Source of the DNA: Candidatus Nomurabacteria bacterium
GTDB taxonomy: Bacteria > Patescibacteriota > Saccharimonadia > Saccharimonadales > Saccharimonadaceae
Length of the DNA: 46,284 bases
Assembly (NCBI GenBank): GCA_031275815.1
Contig: JAISOF010000009.1
Coordinates: 1 to 46,284 of the forward strand
Reading direction: 5' to 3'
The notes under the pieces: generated by a model
Told to the model about the DNA's origin: nothing
Databases searched by the model: none
The model's input: only the letters and a program-made list of their open reading frames with translations
Part shown: one piece after another, positions 16,710-25,196 of the stretch
How positions within the stretch are numbered: position 1 is the stretch's first letter
Layout of the letters: the number at the start of each line of letters is the position of its first letter
Translations under genes and position numbers: made by a program

Positions 16710-16738
16710 AGTGTAATCCAAAACACCCAAAATGTCAA
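16710..16738 (-). promoter_or_regulatory. Promoter of the sortase-type surface protein
   Basis: Minus strand: TTGACA (16733-16738), a 17-bp spacer and TACACT (16710-16715), giving a leader of about 45 nt. Unlike most promoters here it has a consensus -35 and no TG extension. Confidence 0.6.
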
Positions 16739-16821
16739 GCACTTTTTTGAGGATTTTTTGGGCTTTTGGGGGTTTATGGGGGTGGCACGCCCGCCTCATG
16801 ATAGCCATGACGGCGCAACTT

Positions 16822-16830
16822 TGTTACAAT
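16822..16830 (+). promoter_or_regulatory. Extended -10 of the S66 peptidase gene
   Basis: TGTTACAAT ends 7 nt before the ATG at 16838; leaderless transcript predicted. Confidence 0.55.
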
Positions 16831-16837
16831 TCATCAC

Positions 16838-17923
16838 ATGAAAGGCGAGAACCTCAAAACACCAAAAAGGTTGCAAATCGGCGACAAAGTGCGTGTCATC
16901 AGCCCCAGCAGTGGCATACTCGGAGAGCCTTTCGCCAAACATGAACTGTGCATTGGGACTGCGCAACTGAGGTCGTTCGGGCTGGAGGTTGATTTTGGCG
17001 AAAACTCCTTGAAAGGCATTGAATTCACAAAACAACATCCAGATAAGCGCGCCAACGACATAAAAGAAGCGTTCATGGACGATAGTGTAAAAGCTATTAT
17101 TTGCGCAATCGGTGGCGACGATACATTCAGGACGGTCCCTTTTTTGTTGGAAGACAAGGAGTTTGTTAATGCGGTAAAAAATAATCCGAAAATATTTGTG
17201 GGGTTTTCTGACGCCACGGTGAACCATTTCATGTTTTATCAACTTGGGCTGCAGACCTTTTATGGGCCAAGTTTTCTGACTGATTTTGCAGAATTGTCTG
17301 GTGAGCTGCTTCCATACACAAGAAAGTCGTTCGAAAACTTTTTTTGTCCGTGCCATAATTTGGAAATACTTTCAAGCCCGCAGTGGTTCGAGGAAAGGAA
17401 GAGTTTTGGAGCGGAGCAAGTCGGCAAAGATAGAGTGGCCCATCATGAGGAGCATGGTTATGAAACTATTTTCGGCGAGGGGGTTGTGGCTGGCAGGCTT
17501 TTGGGCGGGTGCATAGAGAGCATTTATGAGCTTGTTTCGGGAGACCGTTATCCAGAACAAAAACTTGTCAACGAAAAGTTCCAAATCATGCCAAAACTCA
17601 ACCAGTGGAAGGACAAGATATTTTTCTTTGAAACAAGCGAAGAAAAACCAACCCCCAAACGATTGTCGAAGATTTTGCGCACACTGGAAGATTACGGGAT
17701 TTTCGACGCAGCGAGTGGTGTCATAATTGGGAAGCCACAAGACGAAACATATTATGAAGAATACAAAGAATTGTATGCCGCATTAGCCAAAAAACACCAA
17801 GTGCCAACGCTATATAACATAAACTTCGGCCATGCCTTTCCGCGATGTGTCCTACCATATGGTGCAGAGCTGGAGATTGATTTTGACAGGAGAAGGTTGA
17901 CTTTGGCGACGGGGACTTTTTGA
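16838..17923 (+). CDS. S66-family serine carboxypeptidase (MccF/LdcA-like)
   Basis: 361 aa. N-terminal GDKVRVISPSSG strand, the IGGDDTFRTVPFL segment, the nucleophile S124 in VGFSDATVNH, VVAGRLLGGCIESI, the FFFETSEEKP strand with the likely catalytic glutamate, and NINFGHAFPRC with the catalytic histidine. Family members either trim murein tetrapeptides (LdcA) or cleave microcin C-type toxic peptides (MccF). The GGCIE segment and the length point to the MccF-like branch, where self-immunity is one known role. The protein lacks a signal peptide, so it acts in the cytoplasm. It is monocistronic. Confidence 0.88.
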   Translation: MKGENLKTPKRLQIGDKVRVISPSSGILGEPFAKHELCIGTAQLRSFGLEVDFGENSLKGIEFTKQHPDKRANDIKEAFMDDSVKAIICAIGGDDTFRTVPFLLEDKEFVNAVKNNPKIFVGFSDATVNHFMFYQLGLQTFYGPSFLTDFAELSGELLPYTRKSFENFFCPCHNLEILSSPQWFEERKSFGAEQVGKDRVAHHEEHGYETIFGEGVVAGRLLGGCIESIYELVSGDRYPEQKLVNEKFQIMPKLNQWKDKIFFFETSEEKPTPKRLSKILRTLEDYGIFDAASGVIIGKPQDETYYEEYKELYAALAKKHQVPTLYNINFGHAFPRCVLPYGAELEIDFDRRRLTLATGTF

Positions 17924-18238
17924 GGAGGGTTTTGTTGATTTAATGTGGAAATAAGGGGACGGTTCTCCCCATCTATTCGGGGACACACCATAAATAAAAG
18001 AAATATTTTTTCATAAGTGTAAAATTGTTTTCGTTCTGATATAAAACAAGAGCTGTCCCTAACTAGATGAAGAGAGCCGTCCCTTGAGAATAAAAATCAC
18101 AAAAATTAGTTGCGAGTTTTTCATCTGTAAAAAACAAAAATCACATTTCACACATCTGTGGAGGGACAGTCCCTAACCCGAGATTGGTGGTTTTTTGCCC
18201 CCAACCCAAAAAATTACAGAAGGAACAAGGGTAGCTCA
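17924..18238. repeat. Intergenic region with GGGAC-type palindromes
   Basis: No gene seen. Related motifs recur: AAGGGGACGGTTCTC near 17953, its inverted near-copy GAGAGCCGTCCCTTGAG near 18072, CTGTCCCTAAC (18053-18063) and GGGACAGTCCCTAAC (18163-18177). Palindromes of this kind resemble REP-type elements mobilised by Y1 transposases, but no such transposase is in the window. The rest is AT-rich. Confidence 0.5.
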
Positions 18239-19135
18239 TTAACTATTGCCGTCTCTGTTCAGGATTGTGATTTTTGGCAATGGTTTTTCAATTACATACG
18301 ACCTAATTTCGTTTCGAACCCGCAGAGTCGAATCAACAAAGGCTTTCAAATCATCAATACCTCTGACTTTCGGTCCATTTGGCTTTTGCCCGTTTTCGCC
18401 AAAAAGCGAATCAAACAGATAGATGTGCCCATTTTGCCCAATAAACCATGCCACGCAGTGTGCACCAGTTATGCCTATAATCATTTTATTGGTTTTAGAA
18501 CTATCAAGCGTCTGATTTATATTTTCGGTCGTAACTGCACGAGGCTCAATGCTGTATATGTCAGAAAAATATTTCCTTGCATCGTCCATTTCAAGCATTT
18601 CATATCTTTTAGCGCCTGCCATATCTCGCCCGTCATCTTGAACTAATTTATAATGGGCTACACCATCATTTTGTTCTCCCGAAAGAGCTATCTTGGGCGA
18701 TATATAGACGCTTGGAGCCCTAGATGCCCATTGCCTGAATGAATCCACATTATGATCCCCAGAATTTTCCGAACCAGTCAAGCCGAGTGCTTCGGCAGTA
18801 TTTAGACAAGAGCAGGCAATGCAATCCACGCCATTTTCTTGACGAAAAAAATTAATTTTTCTCCCCTCAAAATCAATTTCGTGATAACGTATTGAATTGA
18901 AGACTCTTCGATCGATATCATATGATTCAAAACTAATATCGGTGGTTGTTGCCGATTCGGTGCTTTGTTCTGGTGCCTTGGGTCTTATCACAATTTGTGG
19001 CTTTTTGTGGTTAAAATCAATCTTTGGGCGTTGTGACTGTTCTCTATCTGTGAAGAAATCCTTTAATTTATCCCACATGCCCGGCTGGCTATTATTATAT
19101 TTGTGCTTGTTCTCGTTTTCCATACAATTGCTCAT
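18239..19135 (-). CDS. Papain-like (C39-like) cysteine protease candidate, cytoplasmic
   Basis: 298 aa. A polar, disordered first 65 residues precede a domain with a plausible papain-type tetrad in the right order: Q99 six residues before C105 (QENGVDC), H226 (GAHCVAWF) and D242 (IYLFDS). The Q-x5-C spacing and the DC pair match C39 peptidases, which cut bacteriocin leaders, but there is no transporter and the C-to-H distance is longer. No signal peptide. GAAAGG lies directly before the ATG at 19135 and 12 nt before a second ATG at 19123, so the start is uncertain. It sits between repeat debris and an IS5 remnant, suggesting an acquired gene. Function inferred from motifs only. Confidence 0.6.
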   Translation of the reverse strand: MSNCMENENKHKYNNSQPGMWDKLKDFFTDREQSQRPKIDFNHKKPQIVIRPKAPEQSTESATTTDISFESYDIDRRVFNSIRYHEIDFEGRKINFFRQENGVDCIACSCLNTAEALGLTGSENSGDHNVDSFRQWASRAPSVYISPKIALSGEQNDGVAHYKLVQDDGRDMAGAKRYEMLEMDDARKYFSDIYSIEPRAVTTENINQTLDSSKTNKMIIGITGAHCVAWFIGQNGHIYLFDSLFGENGQKPNGPKVRGIDDLKAFVDSTLRVRNEIRSYVIEKPLPKITILNRDGNS

Positions 19136-19172
19136 CCTTTCTTCGGTCTAAACTATTGGTATCCGCAAAATA

Positions 19173-19181
19173 ATTATATCA
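19173..19181 (-). promoter_or_regulatory. Extended -10 of the protease-like gene
   Basis: TGATATAAT on the minus strand; predicted leader of about 30 nt containing GAAAGG. Confidence 0.55.
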
Positions 19182-19217
19182 TAATAATAACATCTTCTAC
19201 TAGTGAATTGTATCGTT

Positions 19218-19497
19218 GGGCCTTGTTGCATAATCCCCCTAAAATAATAAATAAATAATAATTAAAAACCAAAAAGAGCAGTGCCATACTTGTAATATTA
19301 TGAAAAAACAAAAAACAACACTACTCCAAACAATATTAACATAAAAGCCACCAAAAAAATCAGAAAATTGGAACAAATATAATAAGTCAATCCAAGAACG
19401 TGGCAATATTACCCTGTACATCTCCCGAAAGCTCATCACAAAGACTACCCTATCACCCAAGAAAACCAAGCTGGCTGGAAGACCCAGCACCAATATT
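19218..19497 (+). pseudogene. IS5-family (IS903-like) remnant, N-terminal transposase fragment
   Basis: GGGCCTTGTTGCATAA at 19218 resembles the terminal inverted repeat of IS903-type elements. A reading frame from the ATG at 19300 is broken by TAA at 19342-19344 and then continues with an N-terminal transposase signature: ENWNKYNKSIQERGNITLYI, ending near KLAGRPSTNI. The catalytic DDE part and the right end are missing. The fragment runs up to the promoter of the next gene. Confidence 0.65.
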
Positions 19498-19547
19498 CAA
19501 CCACCCCCATCCCGCTTTGCGAAAAGTGGGCGCGAGTTTGTTTTTTA

Positions 19548-19556
19548 TGTTATAGT
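19548..19556 (+). promoter_or_regulatory. Extended -10 of the HTH-repeat gene
   Basis: TGTTATAGT ends 7 nt before the ATG at 19564; leaderless transcript predicted. Confidence 0.5.
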
Positions 19557-19563
19557 GATTAAT

Positions 19564-21240
19564 ATGAACAACATCCCCGCCGACAAAACCGAGCAACGCG
19601 CTCAAGAACAGTTTAGACAGCGCTATAATGAGATTATCAACCGTCAGTTGACCGTAGAGAATATCAATTCTTATGCCGACGACGCCCTTGAGGATCTCAT
19701 CCAGTTGTCCGATGATGCCATTGCCAGCCGCCGCAATGACTGGGCAGTTGAACCCGAAACCTCCTCCAAAGAGCAAGAAGACCGCGCTTTTGCTTATTAC
19801 GGGTTGGGTGACATCTCCTCCACTTTGGACCACATCATCAACATCAGAGATGACTTGACCCACATTGATGAAATCATTGAGCAGTCCGAACGAACTCCCA
19901 GACCGCACGTCATCCTCTCTCCCGACCCCATCCCCACCAATATCCAGCCCGGCGCTGGCACTTTTGAGCAAAAGCGCGTGGAGCCACGCACCAAAACAGT
20001 TCTGTTTGTGTTGGAACAGGATTATGAAGTTGACCTTGACGACCCGAAACAATTTTCCACCACGCCTGGTGTTCTGTCGAAGAATATGATGCGCAAAGTC
20101 AGTTATAACATGATTGAGTTGCCGGAGTTGGAGCGGATTATATTGGTTTGTGACGAGGAGGGCAATGCTACTTTTGTGTTGGACAAGGCGGCGTTGCAGG
20201 AGAAATCCATCACCGCCACAGAGCTTGGCGAACAACTCACCAAGAAGGATTTGGAGGCTTTGATTGCGGATTATCCGCAGTTCGGCAGCAGGCTGGTTTA
20301 TTCCAGAAACTTTGTCACGAACATCAAGAAACTGATTGAAGACCCGACCACAAAGAAGGTGTACGAGCATCACAACGACCAAACTGAGGCAGTTGACAGC
20401 GAAATTGACAACAGATATCTCAAGCCGAAAGCTGAGAAGCCGCCGGAGGGGGTGGTGTCAGTCAACAAGTTTGCGCAAGAATCAGGAACAACTTGGGGAG
20501 CCCTCCATGCATGGCTCCAAAAAAACTCGGAGCTGGTGGGGGAAGTTCAAACATATCAATTTGGTATTAGAAAAGGTCGAGGGCTTAACTCTGAACAGCA
20601 AGAAATTATACGCAACAACATGGAGTTTACCAAACCACCGGAGGGAGTGATATCAGTCAGAAAATTTGCGAAAGGATTAGGAATGGATAGGTCAACTCTC
20701 CAAAAATGGCTTCAAAAAAACCCTGAGCTTATAGGAGATATCAAGACATATAATTTTTACGGTAAAAATGGTCAAGGTCTTAGTCCAGAGCAACAAGAAA
20801 TTGTGCATAATAATATGGAGCACCCACCCAAACCGCCGGAAGGTGTAATATCTATTAAAAAATTTGCGAAAGAATTAGGAACAAGCCAGATGACTCTCCA
20901 AAAATGGCTTCAAAAAAACCCTGAGCTTATAGGAGATATCAAGATGTATAATTTTTATAGAAACGGACAAGGGCTTGACCCCGACCAACAACAAATCATC
21001 CGCGACAATATAGAACTTGCCCCTGAATCACCAGAGGAAGTGATGTCGGTGAATCAGTTTGGGAAGAAATTAGGGGTAAAACCGCTAACCCTCCAAAAAT
21101 GGTTTCAAAAAAACCCTGAATTAGTGGGGAGAATTAAAACATATCAATTTAAAACGACAGCCGGACAAGGGCTTGACCCCGAACAACAAGCCATCATCCA
21201 AGCCCACCGCCATGAAATCGGTCGGGGAGCTGGCGGTTGA
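19564..21240 (+). CDS. Protein with four tandem helix-turn-helix-like repeats
   Basis: 558 aa. The N-terminal 292 residues are mixed helical and acidic with no family I recognise. Residues 293-558 are four tandem repeats of 65, 66, 65 and 70 aa (starting at 293, 358, 424 and 489). Each has the pattern PPEGVISVxKFAKxLGxxxxTLQKW, then LQKNPELIGxIKTYxF, then GQGLxPEQQxII. The VSVxxFAxxLG...TLQKW core looks like a MerR/HTH_17-type helix-turn-helix, and the IKTYxF...G part like a wing. Only four residues per repeat, at the start of the putative recognition helix, vary strongly: TTWG, MDRS, TSQM, VKPL. DNA binding is inference; other linear motifs or RNA could be bound. No export signal. Confidence 0.7.
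   Translation: MNNIPADKTEQRAQEQFRQRYNEIINRQLTVENINSYADDALEDLIQLSDDAIASRRNDWAVEPETSSKEQEDRAFAYYGLGDISSTLDHIINIRDDLTHIDEIIEQSERTPRPHVILSPDPIPTNIQPGAGTFEQKRVEPRTKTVLFVLEQDYEVDLDDPKQFSTTPGVLSKNMMRKVSYNMIELPELERIILVCDEEGNATFVLDKAALQEKSITATELGEQLTKKDLEALIADYPQFGSRLVYSRNFVTNIKKLIEDPTTKKVYEHHNDQTEAVDSEIDNRYLKPKAEKPPEGVVSVNKFAQESGTTWGALHAWLQKNSELVGEVQTYQFGIRKGRGLNSEQQEIIRNNMEFTKPPEGVISVRKFAKGLGMDRSTLQKWLQKNPELIGDIKTYNFYGKNGQGLSPEQQEIVHNNMEHPPKPPEGVISIKKFAKELGTSQMTLQKWLQKNPELIGDIKMYNFYRNGQGLDPDQQQIIRDNIELAPESPEEVMSVNQFGKKLGVKPLTLQKWFQKNPELVGRIKTYQFKTTAGQGLDPEQQAIIQAHRHEIGRGAGG
20440..21237 (+). repeat. Four coding tandem repeats of about 195-198 bp
   Basis: Units start at 20440, 20635, 20833 and 21028. 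Units 2 and 3 share an identical 52-nt block (20695-20746 and 20893-20944) and near-identical DNA just upstream, but the 12 nt between (20683-20694 and 20881-20892) are unrelated. Matching variable blocks are 20488-20499 in unit 1 and 21076-21087 in unit 4. Confidence 0.9.
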
Positions 21241-21257
21241 TTCAATTTTATTTCGTA

Positions 21258-24101
21258 TCAGGCTTTTTGCAAAACCTTCTTCAAATACCGCCCCGTGAAA
21301 CTTCCTGAAATGTTCGCCACATTCTCCGGCGTGCCGTGCGCCACGATGGTGCCGCCGCCGTTGCCGCCCTCCGGCCCCATGTCGATGATGTAATCCGCAC
21401 ATTTTATCACATCAAGATTGTGCTCAATAATAATCATCGTGTTGCCACCTTTCATCAAATTATTCAAGATTTTCAACAGCCGGTTCACGTCGTCCGCGTG
21501 CAACCCCGTCGTCGGCTCGTCCAAAATATACAAGGTCTTTCCGGTGTTGCGCCGTGACAGCTCCGTTGCCAGTTTAATCCTCTGCGCCTCGCCGCCGGAA
21601 AACGTGGTGGCGGGCTGCCCCAACTGGATATATCCCAACCCCGCGTCCGACAAAGTTTGCAACCGGTTCTTCACTGCTGGAATATTATCAAAAAACCACA
21701 GTGCCTCTGCCACCGTCATATCCAACACATCTGCAATCGTCTTGCCCTTATATTTCACCTCCAACGCCTCCTTGTTGTAGCGCCGCCCGTGGCACTCCTC
21801 GCACGTCACATACACGTCCGGCAAAAAATGCATCTCAATCTTAATCATGCCCTCGCCTTGACAGTTTTCGCACCGCCCGCCCTTGACGTTGAACGAAAAC
21901 CGCCCCGCCTTATATCCGCGCACATTGGATTCCGGTTGCGCCGCAAACAGCTCGCGAACCGTCGTCCAAATCCCCGTATAAGTCGCGGGATTGGAGCGCG
22001 GGGTGCGCCCAATCGGACTCTGGTCAATCACAATCACCTTGTCCAACTTGTCAATGCCCTCAATCCGCTCGTGCGCACCCGCCACCGTTTGCGCGCGGTG
22101 CAACCGGTTCAACAGCTCGTTCGCCAAAATATCATTCACCAAAGTTGACTTGCCCGATCCCGACACGCCCGTCACCACATTCATCAACCCCAACGGGAAC
22201 TCCACGTCAATATTTTTCAAATTATTTTCTTTCGCACCCACCACTTTCAAGATTTTGTCCGGATTGATTTTGCGTCGCTTTTTTGGCGTGACAATTTTTT
22301 TCACGCCCGAAAGATATTGTCCGGTCAGACTCGCCGGATTGTTCGCCACTTCATCTGGTGTGCCAAAAGCCGTCACCTCACCGCCGCTGTTGCCCGCGCC
22401 CGGCCCGATATCAATCAAATAATCTGCCGAGCGAATCGTCTCCTCGTCGTGTTCCACCACCAAAACCGTATTCTTGAGGTCGCGCAAATGTTTCAAAGTG
22501 GTAATCAGCTTATCATTATCGCGCTGGTGTAGCCCAATCGACGGCTCATCCAAAACATACAACACGCCTTGCAACCCCGACCCAATTTGCGTTGCCAGCC
22601 GAATGCGCTGCGCCTCGCCACCAGAGAGAGTGTTCGCCGCGCGCCCCAGCTCGAGATAACCCAACCCCACATTATCCATGAAGCTCACGCGCTCGCGGAT
22701 CTCCTTTATAATCGGCGTGGCGATGAACGCCTCCTTTTCAGTCAGTTTCAAATCTGTCGACAACACGTCCAAAGTTTGTCGCACACTGAGGTCGCACATA
22801 TCCATAATATTCATGCCGTGCACCGTCACCGCGAGCACCGCCGGCTTCAACCGCCGCCCGTTGCAAGTCGTGCACTTCCTCTCACGCATGAACCGCTCAA
22901 TATCCTTTTTGATGAAATCGCTCTCCGTCTCTCGCCACCGCCGTTCCAGATTGGGAATCACCCCCTCATAAGTCGAATTATAGCTGCTGCCGTCGCCCCA
23001 TTTTGGATGATTGCCAATCGCAATTTCATATTTTTCGTTGTCTGTGCCGTACAGGATTTTTTCAATTTGCTCCGGCTCCAACTCCCGCACCGGCGCATGC
23101 ACCGAAAAACCGTGCCGCGCGCCGAGCGCAGTCAGCTTTTTCAGCCACCAAGAATCTTGGTTAATCCGGTTGTATGGTCTGATGGCGCCCTCCGCAATCG
23201 TCAGATTGGGATTCAAAACCAAACTTGGATCGACCTCCAGCCGAATACCCAGCCCCGTGCAAGTCGGACAAGCACCTTGTGGAGCGTTGAACGAAAACAG
23301 ACGTGGCTCCAGTTCTGGTATCATCTCATCCGGATGGTCGGGGCAGGCATAGCGTTGCGAAAAACTCACCACCTCGCTGTTGTCATTCACCAAAACCTCC
23401 AAGATTCCGTTGCCAATCTCCAAAGCCTGCTCCACCGATTGATGCACGCGACTGGACAGCTCGTCGCTCAAAATAAACCTGTCCACCACAATCTCAATCG
23501 TGTGTTTTTTCTGCTTTTCCAGCTCCGGAAACTCATCCAAAGCATAAATAATCCCGTCCACGCGCGCCCGCACAAACCCCTTCGCCATATATTGCTCCGG
23601 AATGTGCATGAATTCGCCCTTTTTCTCCTGCACGATCGGCGCGAGGATAATCAATTTTGCGCCCACGCCGAACTCCAAAACTTCCTTCACAATGTCGTCA
23701 ACCGTGCGTTTTTGCACGCTTTTGCCACAAACCGGACAGTGCGGTACGCCAATCCGCGCGAACAACAGTCGGAGATAATCATAAATCTCGGTCACGGTCG
23801 CGACGGTCGAGCGCGGGTTGCGCGAAGCCGACTTTTGGTCAATCGAAATGGCGGGAGACAGTCCCGTAATCTGCTCCACATTGGGCTTGTCCATAATCCC
23901 CAAAAATTGCCGCGCATAAGACGACAAACTCTCCACATACCGCCGTTGCCCCTCCGCATAAATCGTATCAAAAGCAAGGCTGGATTTGCCCGAACCCGAA
24001 AGTCCGGTAATCACCACCAGCTTGTCGCGCGGGATATCCAGCGAGATATCTTTGAGGTTGTGCTCTTTCGCACCCCGTATCTTGATATGATTGTCGTCCA
24101 T
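21258..24101 (-). CDS. uvrA: Excinuclease ABC subunit A
   Basis: 947 aa, full length. DNA-damage sensor of nucleotide excision repair; dimeric ABC ATPase that loads UvrB. Two ATPase modules are seen: Walker [11 protein letters not shown] (N-terminal) and [10 protein letters not shown] (C-terminal), with signatures LSGGEAQRI and FSGGEAQRI. The zinc modules are present: CPVCG with the cysteine pair after the insertion domain, CTTCNGRRL, and CENCQGEGM...CEECHGRRY. The first start ATG (24101) has an extended -10 ten nt upstream, leaving a leader of only a few bases. uvrB and uvrC are not in the window. Confidence 0.98.
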   Translation of the reverse strand: MDDNHIKIRGAKEHNLKDISLDIPRDKLVVITGLSGSGKSSLAFDTIYAEGQRRYVESLSSYARQFLGIMDKPNVEQITGLSPAISIDQKSASRNPRSTVATVTEIYDYLRLLFARIGVPHCPVCGKSVQKRTVDDIVKEVLEFGVGAKLIILAPIVQEKKGEFMHIPEQYMAKGFVRARVDGIIYALDEFPELEKQKKHTIEIVVDRFILSDELSSRVHQSVEQALEIGNGILEVLVNDNSEVVSFSQRYACPDHPDEMIPELEPRLFSFNAPQGACPTCTGLGIRLEVDPSLVLNPNLTIAEGAIRPYNRINQDSWWLKKLTALGARHGFSVHAPVRELEPEQIEKILYGTDNEKYEIAIGNHPKWGDGSSYNSTYEGVIPNLERRWRETESDFIKKDIERFMRERKCTTCNGRRLKPAVLAVTVHGMNIMDMCDLSVRQTLDVLSTDLKLTEKEAFIATPIIKEIRERVSFMDNVGLGYLELGRAANTLSGGEAQRIRLATQIGSGLQGVLYVLDEPSIGLHQRDNDKLITTLKHLRDLKNTVLVVEHDEETIRSADYLIDIGPGAGNSGGEVTAFGTPDEVANNPASLTGQYLSGVKKIVTPKKRRKINPDKILKVVGAKENNLKNIDVEFPLGLMNVVTGVSGSGKSTLVNDILANELLNRLHRAQTVAGAHERIEGIDKLDKVIVIDQSPIGRTPRSNPATYTGIWTTVRELFAAQPESNVRGYKAGRFSFNVKGGRCENCQGEGMIKIEMHFLPDVYVTCEECHGRRYNKEALEVKYKGKTIADVLDMTVAEALWFFDNIPAVKNRLQTLSDAGLGYIQLGQPATTFSGGEAQRIKLATELSRRNTGKTLYILDEPTTGLHADDVNRLLKILNNLMKGGNTMIIIEHNLDVIKCADYIIDMGPEGGNGGGTIVAHGTPENVANISGSFTGRYLKKVLQKA

Positions 24102-24111
24102 AAACTTGTTG

Positions 24112-24120
24112 ATTATACCA
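24112..24120 (-). promoter_or_regulatory. Extended -10 of uvrA
   Basis: TGGTATAAT on the minus strand, 10 nt before the ATG at 24101. No SOS-type operator is recognised around it. Confidence 0.6.
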
Positions 24121-24152
24121 TATTATTGAATTAAAAGCTATAGTTTGGGGAA

Positions 24153-24180
24153 TTTTGTTGGCACAACCCCGCCAACAAAA
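24153..24180. terminator. 10-bp stem-loop between ldh and uvrA
   Basis: TTTTGTTGGC (24153-24162) and GCCAACAAAA (24171-24180) form a perfect stem with an 8-nt loop just after the ldh stop. There is no clear U-tract on the minus strand, so terminator activity is uncertain. Confidence 0.4.
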
Positions 24181-24194
24181 ACCCAAAACCAAGC

Positions 24195-25106
24195 CTATCC
24201 CAAAACCCCACCAATCGCCGAACGCAAAACCTCGATCGACTTCTCCAACTTGCGCTGCTCGGACAACACCAGCTCCAACGCCACGCGCCGCCGAATGCCG
24301 TTGCGCCCCACCACTGCCGGATAACCAAAAAACGTCTTGGAAAATGGATCATAATTTGAGACCGGCAACACGGCATTCTCGTTGCTGAGAATCGCGTTCG
24401 TAATCCGCGCCAGCGCCATGCCAATGCCGTAATGCGTGGAACCCTTGCGCTTGATAATCTCGTATGCCTCATTTTTCACCTTGTCCTCAATCCGCGCCAT
24501 CTGTTCTTCGCTTAAGAAACTGTGCAAACTTTCCAGCCCAATATCGCCCTCATTCCACGCTACCAACTCCGAGTCGCCATGCTCGCCAATCACAAACGCA
24601 TGCACCGATTTCGGATCAATTTTCAGCTCATGTCCGACATAATACATCAAGCGCGCCGTGTCAAGAGTCGTGCCCGACCCCATCACCTTGGCGTGCGGCA
24701 ACCCAGAATATTTATAAGTCAAATAAGTCATCACATCAACCGGATTACTAACCACCAGAAAAATCCCGTTGAACCCGCTGCTCATGATTTCGCCAATCAT
24801 GTTGCGGAAAATCTTGGCGTTTTTCTGAATCAAATCCATCCGCGTTTCGCCAACTTCCTGCCGCGCACCAGCGGTGATTACCACCAAATCCGCGTCCTTA
24901 CAATCGGCATATTTGCCGGAACGAATCTTCAAATTACTCGGCGAAAACCCCAAACAATCGCGCAAATCCAACGCCTCGCCCTCTGCGTCCGCCTTGTTGA
25001 TGTCAATCAAATACAGATAATCCGCGTGCGTCCGCTGGTTCAAAAGCGCAAAAGCATAGCTCATGCCCACATTACCCGCTCCCACTATCACTATTTTGTT
25101 TGCCAT
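24195..25106 (-). CDS. ldh: L-lactate dehydrogenase
   Basis: 303 aa. Reduces pyruvate to lactate with NADH, a fermentative redox sink. NAD-binding GAGNVG at 9-14; substrate loop ARQEVGETR with Q83 (lactate-type; malate enzymes have Arg here) and R89; VVSNPVDV; D149 and R152 in TTLDTARL; catalytic H176 in IGEHGDSE. The start at 25106 is set by the Rossmann strand and by AAAGGA about 7 nt upstream. It lies on the same strand as uvrA but is probably separately transcribed. Confidence 0.95.
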   Translation of the reverse strand: MANKIVIVGAGNVGMSYAFALLNQRTHADYLYLIDINKADAEGEALDLRDCLGFSPSNLKIRSGKYADCKDADLVVITAGARQEVGETRMDLIQKNAKIFRNMIGEIMSSGFNGIFLVVSNPVDVMTYLTYKYSGLPHAKVMGSGTTLDTARLMYYVGHELKIDPKSVHAFVIGEHGDSELVAWNEGDIGLESLHSFLSEEQMARIEDKVKNEAYEIIKRKGSTHYGIGMALARITNAILSNENAVLPVSNYDPFSKTFFGYPAVVGRNGIRRRVALELVLSEQRKLEKSIEVLRSAIGGVLG

Positions 25107-25196
25107 TTTGTTCCTTTCGCTTGTTGTGATTATGATACCAAAACATAAGCTTTTTGGCAATGTCCCCACTGATTTTTATGTACTAATTAAATTATA
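25107..25196 (-). promoter_or_regulatory. ldh upstream region with two possible -10 elements
   Basis: Minus strand: TATAAT at 25191-25196, overlapping the stop codon of the YfhO-like gene, would give a leader of about 78 nt. TGGTATCAT nearer the gene would give a leader of about 25 nt. Both leave the SD AAAGGA intact. Confidence 0.35.

Noticed and set aside
18239-19135. Josephin-type deubiquitinase-like assignment of the cysteine protease
   Set aside because: The CxxxCLN resemblance needs a gap; the Q-x5-C spacing and DC pair fit the C39 pattern better.
20440-21240. CRISPR-like array
   Set aside because: The direct repeats are in frame, about 195 bp long and code for protein; no short-repeat/spacer structure exists anywhere in the window.
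22569-24134. Long open frame antisense to uvrA
   Set aside because: A shadow of the uvrA codon pattern; composition is abnormal (many His/Arg) and no start signal is present.
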